Of a stretch of 36,052 bases of DNA, positions 16,546 through 24,376 are shown piece by piece. This DNA is from Bacteroidota bacterium. Its GTDB lineage: Bacteria > Bacteroidota > Ignavibacteria > Ignavibacteriales > Melioribacteraceae. Made by a program: the position numbers and the translations under genes. The notes beneath the pieces are model-generated. The model was not told where the DNA came from, made no database searches, and saw nothing but the letters and a program-made list of their open reading frames with translations. The stretch is from positions 1 to 36,052 of the forward strand of contig JAEXOD010000147.1 of the NCBI GenBank assembly GCA_023447335.1. The letters are read 5' to 3'. The stretch's first letter is position 1. Each line of letters starts with the position of its first letter.

Positions 16546-17775
16546 TTATTCCCATTTAATTGAATCAATTATTGAAGTATTTGCTGCTCGTTTAGCGGGA
16601 TATAGAGCCGCAAGAAACGAAAGTACTAAAGCCATTGCTGTTATAGCAATTATATCAAATGTTCTAATTTCTATAGGTAATGCATCAATAATATATTTTG
16701 TCGGATCCATAGGATATATTTTGAATTTAATTTGTACCCAGCAAGTTGCTAAACCTAAAATAATTCCGCTAAATGTTCCTATTATCCCGACTAAAATACC
16801 TTCAAACATAAAAATTCCTAGAATTGATTTGCTATTTGCCCCCATAGAACGTAATACTGCAATATCTTTTCTTTTTTCAATTACGCTCATTGTTAACGAA
16901 GCAAGAATATTAAAAGAGGCAATTGCAATTATTAAACTTAACAGTAAATAAGCCGACCACCTTTCAATTAACATAACATTATATAAGTCCTTATGTAATT
17001 CATACCAAGTGTTAATTGAAAAATCTTTTGAACTTATTTTCTTTTCTAAATTCTTCTTAACAATATCAGCATTATTGAAGTCATTTAAAATAAGCTCGTA
17101 TCCGCTTATTTTATGTTTATAGTTAAATACTTTTATTGCTTTGTTGATGTTGCAAAAAATCAATGAGTTATCAATATCTAAGTTGTTGGATTCAAATACC
17201 GCACCTATTATAAATTTTTTTGTTGTGGGTATTGAAAAATTGATAAATGATTTTTCCAGATTATTTATTGCGGTTATTGTAATAGTATCTCCAATTCTGC
17301 CGCTAAGTTTTAATACCCTTGCCAACCCGATTGCGATATATGGGTACGGAGCATCATCGGCAAAATTAAGTTCACCGTATGTAACCATTTTGCTTATCCC
17401 GTGTTTTCCAAATGCATAATTAGAGTCTATACCTTTTAAATTGACTATTTGATAGGCATTTTTTCCTGAAATAATCACTTTGCCTTCAACAAACGGAAAA
17501 TAACTTTGAACGTTTTTATCTAATTTAAGCTGTGATTCTAGGTTAGATGTATAATTGATAGCTTTGGAAGATATAATATTAATTTTAACATGTGGATCGA
17601 TATTAACTAAAATAGATTTTACTAATGAACCAAATCCGTTAAAAACTGATAAAACAACTATTAATGCCGCAACACCTATTGTAATTCCCAATGTACTAAG
17701 CATAGAAATAATTGTTATGAAGCTAAATTTGTTTTTAGATTTTAAGTATCTTTTCGCAATAAAAAATTCAAACAT
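16546..17775 (-). CDS. LolC/LolE-family ABC transporter permease
   Basis: A 409-residue inner-membrane permease. One N-terminal helix (FSFITIISMLSTLGITIGVAA) is followed by a large periplasmic MacB-PCD-like domain (~50-260). Three C-terminal helices carry the FtsX motif with ASFNILASLTMSVIEKRKDI and VLRSMGANSKSILGIF. Lol permeases extract lipoproteins from the inner membrane and pass them to a periplasmic carrier. It starts 2 bases after the stop of its paralogue and ends 7 bases before lolD. The separate genes suggest a heterodimer like LolCE rather than the fused LolF form. Which one is C and which is E cannot be told. Confidence 0.88.
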   Translation of the reverse strand: MFEFFIAKRYLKSKNKFSFITIISMLSTLGITIGVAALIVVLSVFNGFGSLVKSILVNIDPHVKINIISSKAINYTSNLESQLKLDKNVQSYFPFVEGKVIISGKNAYQIVNLKGIDSNYAFGKHGISKMVTYGELNFADDAPYPYIAIGLARVLKLSGRIGDTITITAINNLEKSFINFSIPTTKKFIIGAVFESNNLDIDNSLIFCNINKAIKVFNYKHKISGYELILNDFNNADIVKKNLEKKISSKDFSINTWYELHKDLYNVMLIERWSAYLLLSLIIAIASFNILASLTMSVIEKRKDIAVLRSMGANSKSILGIFMFEGILVGIIGTFSGIILGLATCWVQIKFKIYPMDPTKYIIDALPIEIRTFDIIAITAMALVLSFLAALYPAKRAANTSIIDSIKWE

Positions 17776-17777
17776 AA

Positions 17778-18995
17778 TTACTCAAATCTAATGGCTTTAA
17801 TTGGTTTAATTTTAGCAGCAATTTTACTTGGAATAAAAGCGACTAATAAACATAATATAATTGTTACCGAAGAAACAATAAAATAATGCAAGGGATTTAT
17901 TGAGATTGGTACGGCATCTATAAAATAAATTGTACCCGGTAAAGAAATTATTTTATAATTTAATTGTATGTATGAGAGAAAATAAGCAAAAATATTACCG
18001 GCAATTATTCCGATTAGTCCCAAATAAAAGCCTTGGAATAGGAAAATTCTGAGTATTTGACCGTTTTTGGCACCCATTGATTTTAATATTCCGATTGCGG
18101 TTGTTTTTTCAAGAACAAGCATTAACAAAGACCCAACAATATTAAAAGCAGCAACAATAATTATCAGTCCCAAAATAATCGGAACAGGTTCTTTTTGCAA
18201 GTCTAACCAAGTGAAAATATTTTGATGTACTTTGTAAATTGATCTTACGTAATAAGGGTAACCCAAAACTTCTTGTAGTTTTGCAACTACGCTATCAATT
18301 TGGTTTAAGTTTTTTAATTTAATATTGTATCCGGAAATTGTGTTCTCTAAGCCTAGGAAGTTATTAGCTTCATGTAAACTAATATAACAATTAATATCGT
18401 CATATTCAGCCATACCGCTTTCATAAATTCCTTTCACTATAAATTGACTTATTGCCGGAGGGTTCGATTCTGAAGGAAGTGCATCAGATTTTAAACTAAA
18501 AAGTGTAACTTTATCATTAATTTTTAAGAATAGCTTTTCGGCTAACTTTTTACCTATAAAAATAGCGGACGAGTCAGAAAGGTTGAAATTGCCCTGAATA
18601 ATGAACTTGTTGATTTCGGAATTATCGGCTTTCGGATCTAAACCTAATATAAAAACTCCCTCTGAAACGGCTTTTGATTTTATTATTGCCTCTTTACTTA
18701 AAAAAGGGGCTACTGAAATAACGTTATTATTTAATTTTTCTTTAACATAAGGTTCAAAACCGGGAATGTTCGCTAGGTTTTTTTTTGAAAATGCAGTAAC
18801 TTGAAGGTGAGAATTAAGTTTTACGATTTTATCTCTAACAGTGTTGTCAAAACCTTGCAAAATAGCCATTGCAATAATAACAACGGCAACACCTAAAGCT
18901 ATACCGGCAATAGAAATTACCGAGATAAGCGATAAGAATTTTGAGCCTCGTTTTGAACGGACGTATCTGTTTGCTATAAAAATTGAAAAATTCAT
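17778..18995 (-). CDS. LolC/LolE-family ABC transporter permease, first of the pair
   Basis: A 405-residue paralogue of the next gene with the same layout: an N-terminal helix (KFLSLISVISIAGIALGVAV), a periplasmic domain (~45-260), and three C-terminal helices with IVGSLLMLVLEKTTAIGILK and SMGAKNGQILRIF, the coupling-helix region that contacts the ATPase. It heads the operon. The ATG at 18995 has no clear SD, and the upstream 110 bases are shared with the divergent tRNA promoter. Confidence 0.88.
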   Translation of the reverse strand: MNFSIFIANRYVRSKRGSKFLSLISVISIAGIALGVAVVIIAMAILQGFDNTVRDKIVKLNSHLQVTAFSKKNLANIPGFEPYVKEKLNNNVISVAPFLSKEAIIKSKAVSEGVFILGLDPKADNSEINKFIIQGNFNLSDSSAIFIGKKLAEKLFLKINDKVTLFSLKSDALPSESNPPAISQFIVKGIYESGMAEYDDINCYISLHEANNFLGLENTISGYNIKLKNLNQIDSVVAKLQEVLGYPYYVRSIYKVHQNIFTWLDLQKEPVPIILGLIIIVAAFNIVGSLLMLVLEKTTAIGILKSMGAKNGQILRIFLFQGFYLGLIGIIAGNIFAYFLSYIQLNYKIISLPGTIYFIDAVPISINPLHYFIVSSVTIILCLLVAFIPSKIAAKIKPIKAIRFE

Positions 18996-19043
18996 TATGT
19001 CAAAATAATGAAAATATAAAAATAAAAAAAATAATAAAAAAGT

Positions 19044-19072
19044 TTGACTTTTGCAAAAAAAAATATTAATTT
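19044..19072 (+). promoter_or_regulatory. Sigma-70-like promoter of the tRNA cluster
   Basis: TTGACT (19044-19049), a 17-nt spacer and TAATTT (19067-19072) lie 35 bases upstream of the first tRNA. Confidence 0.6.
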
Positions 19073-19106
19073 AGAAATCCTAAATATTTAAAATATTTAA
19101 GTATTT

Positions 19107-19181
19107 CGGGGCATAGCGTAGCCCGGCTAGCGCGCCTGCTTTGGGAGCAGGAGGTCGCAGGTTCGAATCCTGCTGCCCCGA
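19107..19181 (+). tRNA. tRNA-Pro (UGG)
   Basis: A full cloverleaf: 7-bp acceptor CGGGGCA/TGCCCCG, anticodon stem CCTGC/GCAGG with loop TTTGGGA giving UGG, and T arm GCAGG-TTCGAAT-CCTGC. The discriminator is A and no CCA is encoded. Confidence 0.95.
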
Positions 19182-19217
19182 CTTAAAATGTTCTTTTATA
19201 GAGTGACTTTGTTAAAT

Positions 19218-19291
19218 GCGCCAATAGCTCAATCGGATAGAGCAACAGCCTTCTAAGCTGTAGGTTAGTGGTTCGAGTCCACTTTGGCGTA
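19218..19291 (+). tRNA. tRNA-Arg (UCU)
   Basis: Acceptor GCGCCAA/TTGGCGT with a G-U first pair, anticodon loop CTTCTAA giving UCU, and T arm AGTGG-TTCGAGT-CCACT. The discriminator is A and no CCA is encoded. Confidence 0.93.
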
Positions 19292-19299
19292 CGTACACG

Positions 19300-19373
19300 G
19301 TGAGTATAGCTCAGCTGGTTAGAGTATCTGGTTGTGGCCCAGAAGGTCATGGGTTCGAACCCCATTACTCACC
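19300..19373 (+). tRNA. tRNA-His (GUG)
   Basis: Acceptor GTGAGTA/TACTCAC, anticodon loop TTGTGGC giving GUG, and T arm ATGGG-TTCGAAC-CCCAT. A G at 19299 supplies the histidine-specific G-1 opposite the discriminator C, which supports the identity. It is 8 bases after tRNA-Arg. Confidence 0.95.
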
Positions 19374-19379
19374 CTACAA

Positions 19380-19451
19380 GGCCCCATCGTCTAATGGTTA
19401 GGACCTCGCCCTTTCACGGCGGTAACAGGGGTTCGAATCCCCTTGGGGTCA
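19380..19451 (+). tRNA. tRNA-Glu (UUC), copy 1
   Basis: Acceptor GGCCCCA/TGGGGTC, anticodon stem TCGCC/GGCGG with loop CTTTCAC giving UUC, and T arm AGGGG-TTCGAAT-CCCCT with a canonical TTC start of the T loop. It starts 6 bases after tRNA-His. Confidence 0.95.
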
Positions 19452-19490
19452 CTCTTTTATTTTTTGTTTTTACCTGTTGGTATTTTATTA

Positions 19491-19562
19491 GGCCCCATCG
19501 TCTAACGGTTAGGACCTCGCCCTTTCACGGCGGTAACAGGGGGTCGAATCCCCTTGGGGTCA
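19491..19562 (+). tRNA. tRNA-Glu (UUC), copy 2 with an altered T loop
   Basis: It is nearly identical to copy 1 (19380-19451). One change lies in the D loop (aatgg to aacgg). The other replaces T54 with G, so the T loop reads GTCGAAT. T54 normally pairs with A58 and is methylated in almost all tRNAs, so this copy may be impaired or degenerating. All stems are intact. Confidence 0.88.
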
Positions 19563-19591
19563 CTCTTTTGTGAAATCTCATTAAACCTAAT

Positions 19592-20401
19592 ATGAAAACA
19601 AAACTACATAATGAGATTTTAGCTTCTAATAACGAGTATCACACTGTAAAAGAAGCAATAAATCCAATTCCTTTATTTCCCTCTTTTCATTTCTACAAAA
19701 AACTATTTAAAATTATAATTAATTGCTCAAACTTAGGTAAAAATGGTTTGTATGATAGTAAACGTTGGAGTGAAAGTGCCGTAGATATTATGCAGGCTTT
19801 GGAAAGCGCCGGTGTTATTATGCACTTTTACGGCATGGATAATGTCGCTAATAATCCGGATCCCACAATATTTTTAAGTAATCATATGAGTACTCTGGAA
19901 ACAATGGTGCCTGTTGCTATTATTGAACCTGTAAAACCGGTATTATTTGTTATAAAAAAAGAACTAACCGAGTATCCGGTTTTTAAACATGTAATCTTAG
20001 CTCGTGAACCCATTATTGTCGGAAGGAACAATCCCAAAGAAGATTTAATGACTGTGTTAAACGAAGGCTCTAAAAGATTAAAAGAGGGTAAATCTATTAT
20101 ATTATTTCCGCAAAGAACCAGGAGCCCTATTTTTGAAGTTCAAAATTTTAACACATTAGGTGTAAAACTTGCAAAACGTAGTAACGTAACAGTTACACCT
20201 ATGGCTGTTTTAACCGATGCTTGGTCAAACGGAAAAATAGTTAAAGAAGTTGGGAAAATAGATATTAAAAAAGAAGTTCATATAGCTTTCGGAAAACCGA
20301 TTGAGATAAAAGGGAACGGTTCCGAAGAAAATAAGATTGTTATTGAGTTTATTAAAAATAAATTAACCGAGTGGGGTCGTTCGGATTTAATAGTTGAATA
20401 A
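19592..20401 (+). CDS. PlsC-like lysophospholipid acyltransferase
   Basis: A 269-residue membrane-associated acyltransferase, probably making phosphatidic acid or acylating another lysolipid. The catalytic motif I is NHMSTLE, that is H98-x4-E103 where classical PlsC has H-x4-D. Motif III is FPQRTRS (172-178) where FPEGTRS is usual. Both variants occur in a PlsC subgroup, so activity is likely but the acceptor is uncertain. The hydrophobic stretches are short. It lies between tRNA genes, starting 30 bases after tRNA-Glu copy 2 with no strong SD, and may be read from the tRNA promoter. Confidence 0.8.
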   Translation: MKTKLHNEILASNNEYHTVKEAINPIPLFPSFHFYKKLFKIIINCSNLGKNGLYDSKRWSESAVDIMQALESAGVIMHFYGMDNVANNPDPTIFLSNHMSTLETMVPVAIIEPVKPVLFVIKKELTEYPVFKHVILAREPIIVGRNNPKEDLMTVLNEGSKRLKEGKSIILFPQRTRSPIFEVQNFNTLGVKLAKRSNVTVTPMAVLTDAWSNGKIVKEVGKIDIKKEVHIAFGKPIEIKGNGSEENKIVIEFIKNKLTEWGRSDLIVE

Positions 20402-20416
20402 TTATTAAAAAACATT

Positions 20417-20445
20417 TTGTTGTTATAAATAATTTTTGCTATTTA
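20417..20445 (+). promoter_or_regulatory. Possible promoter of tRNA-Glu (CUC)
   Basis: TTGTTG (20417-20422), a 17-nt spacer and TATTTA (20440-20445) end 23 bases upstream of the tRNA. The match is moderate in a very AT-rich sequence. Confidence 0.4.
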
Positions 20446-20468
20446 ATATGCTCAAAAAATAAATATTT

Positions 20469-20542
20469 GGCGCGTTCGTCTAGCGGTTTAGGACATCGCC
20501 CTCTCAAGGCGAAGATCACGGGTTCGAATCCCGTACGCGCTA
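20469..20542 (+). tRNA. tRNA-Glu (CUC)
   Basis: Acceptor GGCGCGT/ACGCGCT with a G-U first pair, anticodon stem TCGCC/GGCGA with loop CTCTCAA giving CUC, and T arm ACGGG-TTCGAAT-CCCGT. The discriminator is A and no CCA is encoded. It is the last tRNA before the accessory block. Confidence 0.92.
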
Positions 20543-20625
20543 CAAGCAAAGTTTTATATGCCCATTCTAAAGATTTAGTTCTTATTATTTATCCCAAATT
20601 AAAAACAAAAAAAAGCGTATTAATT

Positions 20626-20647
20626 AAAACAAAGAATTGTTTTTTTT
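20626..20647 (+). terminator. Weak terminator-like hairpin after tRNA-Glu (CUC)
   Basis: AAAACAA-AGAA-TTGTTTT followed by more T. The stem is only 7 bp with a single G-C pair, so this is a weak call. Confidence 0.3.
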
Positions 20648-20779
20648 ACAAAAAATGTTTAATTTAGAACAAATTTATAATACAATTGTTAATTTGAAAA
20701 AAATAAGTGAAAGCCAATAAAAATGTAAAAGTTAAACTGGTAATAAAAGAATAACATTATAAGATTTAATGAGGGAAAT

Positions 20780-21268
20780 ATGTTAACAAATGAGGAAATT
20801 GAACGATATATAAAAATTGAAAAAGAACTGCCAAAAGGGAAATTTAAGACAAACAAAACAGATAGATATTATGAATGTGATATTCAATTAAATTGTGATG
20901 CTATTAATAATGTAAAATTTAATGTTTTTATTCGGCAACATATTGAAATGGATCATAATTTTTCTATTGGGCTAAGTATAAAACTGCAGAATAAGGGTAC
21001 TGAAAGAAGATTCAATTTATATAGGTTTAACGGTGCAAAAAGTCAACATATGACGGCTCATCATAGATTCCCACATATTCATATTTTAACTGAAGAAGAT
21101 ATTATCTTAAATCGCGAAAATAAACCAAGTAATATTAAAATATTGAACGAAAACATTTCTTTTAACAACGCAATTTTGTATTTTGTTAGAGAAATTAACA
21201 TAATTAATGCAGAAAATTATTTTGAATTTTTAATAATGGATGAACTCTTTAATGACGAGCAAAATTAG
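20780..21268 (+). CDS. DUF6978-like protein of unknown function
   Basis: A 162-residue soluble protein with no signal peptide or helix-rich membrane stretch. The ATG at 20780 has GAGGG 5 nt upstream. The middle reads FNVFIRQHIEMDHNFSIGLS, then FNLYRFNGAKSQH and FPHIHILTEEDI. The pattern of a beta-strand core, LYR-x-NG-x3-H and a late H-x-H resembles the DUF6978 family as I remember it. The function of that family is not known. The next gene (DUF1828-like) overlaps its end by 29 bases, so the pair is probably made together. It opens the accessory block after tRNA-Glu (CUC). Confidence 0.6.
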   Translation: MLTNEEIERYIKIEKELPKGKFKTNKTDRYYECDIQLNCDAINNVKFNVFIRQHIEMDHNFSIGLSIKLQNKGTERRFNLYRFNGAKSQHMTAHHRFPHIHILTEEDIILNRENKPSNIKILNENISFNNAILYFVREINIINAENYFEFLIMDELFNDEQN

Positions 21269-22004
21269 TAGTATTCTTAATAACAAGTACTTAGTCTTAG
21301 AAAGTGACCATGATTATGTACAGGTTGCTTTACCTGCTTATGCAGAGGATGCCGATCTATACGAGATTTACGTCAAACAAATTGGCGAAGATGAGTTTAT
21401 TGTTACTGATAGGGGTGTCGTTCTAATGAGACTTTCGTATTCATATGAAATTGATTCGGATAATAAGAGAGGACTATTAAACAAAATTATAAATTCAAAT
21501 GGCGGAAAGTTTATAGAAGGTGAGATTCAAGTAAGTTGCACAACAATAGGATTAGAGGAAGCTTTATTTAAACTTTTACAAATTTCTGCAAAAGTATCAA
21601 ATATGTCAATATATAGCAGAGATATTGTTAGGAATTTATTTATGGAAGAATTAGAAGAATTTGTATATGAATCTTTTAGTAATTTTAAACCGCAAAAAAA
21701 TTATTTACCTATTAACAATAGTCCTGAATATGTGGTTGATTTTAGTTTCGATTCTAAAGACGCCCCATTATTTTTATTTGGCGTTTCATCATCAGAAAAA
21801 GCAAAATTGGTAACAATTTCTTGCCTTCAGTTCAAAGTAAATAAACTTCCACATAAAAGTCTTGTAGTTTTTGAAGATTACAAAAAAATTGGTAATTATG
21901 ATTATGAAAGGTTGACAAATGCATGCGATAAAACGATTACAAACTTCCATAATTATCAAAACTTTTTATCTGACTATATGAGAGGTCAATTACTTTTAAA
22001 CTAA
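21240..22004 (+). CDS. DUF1828-domain protein
   Basis: A 254-residue cytoplasmic protein. Residues ~25-105 match the DUF1828 pattern: two strands (YVQVALPAYAEDADLYEIYV), then the highly characteristic EFIVTDRGVVLMRLSY with the T-D-x-G turn. The C-terminal half (DUF1829-like position) has a strand-rich segment YVVDFSF then PLFLFGVSSSEKAK, which is vaguely reminiscent of a D-x-n-(D/E/x)-x-K nuclease core but far from diagnostic. Its start overlaps the previous gene; an ATG at 21252 is an alternative. Proteins of this family often sit in mobile and defence-rich DNA, but no activity is established here. Confidence 0.65.
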   Translation: MNSLMTSKISSILNNKYLVLESDHDYVQVALPAYAEDADLYEIYVKQIGEDEFIVTDRGVVLMRLSYSYEIDSDNKRGLLNKIINSNGGKFIEGEIQVSCTTIGLEEALFKLLQISAKVSNMSIYSRDIVRNLFMEELEEFVYESFSNFKPQKNYLPINNSPEYVVDFSFDSKDAPLFLFGVSSSEKAKLVTISCLQFKVNKLPHKSLVVFEDYKKIGNYDYERLTNACDKTITNFHNYQNFLSDYMRGQLLLN

Positions 22005-22141
22005 ACATATATTGCTAAAACAAAGAAGAATAACAAGGTATTTTTGATAATTGAGAAAATATAGTCACTAATGCAATGGAAATTAGGGGAGCACAAGTGA
22101 CAAACGGAGACAAAACACACAGAAAATAGATAGAGGGAAAA

Positions 22142-22756
22142 ATGAATATTGAAGAAAAGATTAAAAAATACAATTTTGAGAAAATTGTAGATGAGAAGAT
22201 TGATAATCTTATTGGTATAGCTGCATTAATTGTGTATGATGGGGTAGTCTCAGATTTAGAGTTTAAGTTTTTACAAGAATGGTTATGGGCAAATGATGAA
22301 TTTCTTGTGGAATATCCCCTAGATAAAATTAAAATAATGATGAAAAACATTACTGCAGATGGTGTAGTAACAAAGGGAGAAAGAACAGAATTATTAAATT
22401 TACTTGAAGCGATAGCATGTAATCCGCAAGGGGATCCGGTTAATTCGGATATATTTGATTTAAAACCAACAATACAATTTTCAAGTTATAGATATGTAAT
22501 AACCGGAGAATTACTAATTGGTTCGCGGGAAAAAGCTATTGATAAAATACATGAATATGGCGGCATATATCAAGAAGAAGTTACAAAAGAAACTGATTAT
22601 GTTGTTGTAGGAGCTTTAGGAAGTCCAAGTTGGAAACACGGGAAATTTGGTAATAAAATAAAAGGGGCAATCTATTATCAAAGGAATGACATACCAATTC
22701 AAATAATTAGAGAATCAGATTTTAAGAGGGCAATAATTGAAATAGAGAGGGGATAA
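22142..22756 (+). CDS. TerB-like plus BRCT-domain protein
   Basis: A 204-residue protein with two parts. The first ~95 residues are helical and carry two EF-hand-like loops of the TerB kind, YDGVVSDLEFKFLQ and ADGVVTKGERTELL, each with D-G-x2-(S/T)-x-x-E spacing. Residues ~110-204 are a BRCT domain of the LigA/RFC type: YVITGELLIGSREKAIDKI, the G-G turn, and TDYVVVGALGSPSWKHGKFGN. BRCT domains bind DNA ends, phosphopeptides or other proteins. GAGGG lies 4 nt upstream of the ATG, after a 137-base gap, and the next gene starts 3 bases after its stop. It is probably a DNA-related accessory or sensing component, but its partner is unknown. Confidence 0.75.
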   Translation: MNIEEKIKKYNFEKIVDEKIDNLIGIAALIVYDGVVSDLEFKFLQEWLWANDEFLVEYPLDKIKIMMKNITADGVVTKGERTELLNLLEAIACNPQGDPVNSDIFDLKPTIQFSSYRYVITGELLIGSREKAIDKIHEYGGIYQEEVTKETDYVVVGALGSPSWKHGKFGNKIKGAIYYQRNDIPIQIIRESDFKRAIIEIERG

Positions 22757-22759
22757 AAA

Positions 22760-23503
22760 ATGTTATTTGAACAATTAAATGAAATTGGAATTAATACGCA
22801 ATACTTAATGGGGTACAAATGGTGTGTCCCGACAGCGTTTATAACCCCAATTAAAAAAGAAGCATTTGATGTTGGGGATACACTGTATAAACATATATCG
22901 GCATACGAAGACTGGCACAACTATAAAGATAAATATATCAAAGTTAAAAATATAAAAGATAATGAATTAACGATTGAATATGGTTATATAAAAGGGGATT
23001 GTGAAAGATTAAAAACAAGTCACTCTAATTTGAATATGTTTTTATTGTCAGATAATGAAAAATATATTCGTAAGAGAAAAGAATATAAAATGAATAGAAA
23101 ATCTGACTATATTTATTCTGAGATTATTACTGTAGATAGGTTTCGAGAAGACTATTATCAATTTGCAATGCTATTTGATATAATGTCTAATGTAGATTAC
23201 GAACGGTATCATAATCTATTAAATTGGGGTTATATAGAAAAAATAAAAGCAGAGCATTATCCAATAAATGATGATGAACGATCACCTAAGCATTTATATT
23301 TGACAATTGGCAAATTTAAGAGAGACGGGTACCAAAATATAATAGCTTCAGTAAAAAAGATGTTTTATAATAATTTGCCGGAATCTAAAAGAGACGGATT
23401 TACAATAAAACGGTATGGTGTAGTTATACCATGTATAGGGGAAGATAGAAATGAATTAGAAGAAGAGATTATGGAATATACAAGAAAAATTAATAGAAAA
23501 TAA
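22760..23503 (+). CDS. Unrecognised protein between the BRCT and cyclase genes
   Basis: A 247-residue protein I do not recognise. It is rich in K, Y, N and D, with no signal peptide, membrane helix or nucleotide-binding motif. Mixed strands and helices are suggested (FITPIKKEAFDVGDTLYKHI, TIEYGYIKGDCERL, YEDWHNYKDKYIKVKNIK). The C-terminal third is strand-rich (HLYLTIGKFKRDGYQNI, TIKRYGVVIPCIGED). GAGGGG precedes the ATG and it starts 3 bases after the TerB-BRCT stop, so the two are translationally linked. The cyclase gene follows after 42 bases. Confidence 0.7.
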   Translation: MLFEQLNEIGINTQYLMGYKWCVPTAFITPIKKEAFDVGDTLYKHISAYEDWHNYKDKYIKVKNIKDNELTIEYGYIKGDCERLKTSHSNLNMFLLSDNEKYIRKRKEYKMNRKSDYIYSEIITVDRFREDYYQFAMLFDIMSNVDYERYHNLLNWGYIEKIKAEHYPINDDERSPKHLYLTIGKFKRDGYQNIIASVKKMFYNNLPESKRDGFTIKRYGVVIPCIGEDRNELEEEIMEYTRKINRK

Positions 23504-23545
23504 ATTAAGAAGAAAAGTAACTTTCTAAGAAAAACGAGGAATAGA

Positions 23546-24376
23546 ATGGATAAACCAGAACAAATATTGCAGAGGATTAATAAATTTAACTCAGAGATGT
23601 GGAATGGATATATGTTTTTAATAGATTTAGTTCATTCTACAAATCGAAAAATAGAATATAGGACCAAATGGAAATCACAAACACTAGCAGTATTTGCATT
23701 ATTTAAAGATTTCTTAGAAAATATTAAAAATGAAATAAATCATTCAGGCGGAGATAAAGTAATTCTAAAATCAATTGGCGACGCATGTATGGCTTTTATT
23801 GGTATAAAACATTCTACCGGTAAAAATAACAACAAAAAATGCGATGTTTCTGATGCATATAAGATATTCAAAAAATTTGTGAGCTTTAGAGAAATTGTAC
23901 ATGGAATTGAGGGATTATGTGAAATAAGATTAAAGGTAGTTATGACTTATTTAACCGAGATTAATTATATAGATATTAACGAATATTATAACGATGAAGA
24001 AAATGATAAAGACAATTCAAAAAACGATGTTATGGGGAGAGGTATAGACTTTACATTTCGATTAGAAAAATATGCAGGTAAGTCTCATATTGTGATAAAT
24101 AAAATATTATACGATAATATCAAAGGGAGGGCGGACAAAGAATGGGGATTTATTAAAGTTGTAAGAAATTTAAAAGGATGGGCAAAAGAGCAAGAATTTT
24201 ATATCGTGACACGCGACACATGGCTGGAAGATTTAAAGTCTATTAATGTACCTCCAAACGCAGAGAATGTTGACTTAGATTTATTAAAATATTATATTAG
24301 TAAAACCAATAAACAAAATGTAGATGAGAAGAGCAGAATCTATAATTTCGAAGATTTATTGAATAGAGGAAAATGA
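23546..24376 (+). CDS. Class III nucleotidyl cyclase
   Basis: A 276-residue stand-alone cyclase with no membrane or sensor domain. The catalytic core fits class III cyclases: metal aspartates D27 (FLIDLVHST) and D79 (SIGDACMAF), K75 and D161 at the positions that select adenine in adenylate cyclases, the arginine R172 of the G-x3-N-x3-R motif, and the LKG lysine K210. The transition-state asparagine is replaced by D168 (GRGIDFTFR). Such cyclases usually act as dimers. Phage-defence Pycsar systems use soluble members of this fold to make cCMP or cUMP. GAGGA lies 5-6 nt upstream of the ATG. Its stop overlaps the start of the Panacea gene (ATGA), so the two are almost certainly a functional pair. 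The product nucleotide cannot be predicted. Confidence 0.85.
   Translation: MDKPEQILQRINKFNSEMWNGYMFLIDLVHSTNRKIEYRTKWKSQTLAVFALFKDFLENIKNEINHSGGDKVILKSIGDACMAFIGIKHSTGKNNNKKCDVSDAYKIFKKFVSFREIVHGIEGLCEIRLKVVMTYLTEINYIDINEYYNDEENDKDNSKNDVMGRGIDFTFRLEKYAGKSHIVINKILYDNIKGRADKEWGFIKVVRNLKGWAKEQEFYIVTRDTWLEDLKSINVPPNAENVDLDLLKYYISKTNKQNVDEKSRIYNFEDLLNRGK

Noticed and set aside
19183..19573. Short frames in the tRNA cluster containing repeated GGNRGSNPLGV-type words
   Set aside because: These are translations of tRNA sequence, a well-known false gene type; five tRNAs explain the region.
20467..20667. 66-codon frame starting inside tRNA-Glu (CUC)
   Set aside because: Its first 25 codons are the tRNA itself, and the rest is AT-rich with no SD.
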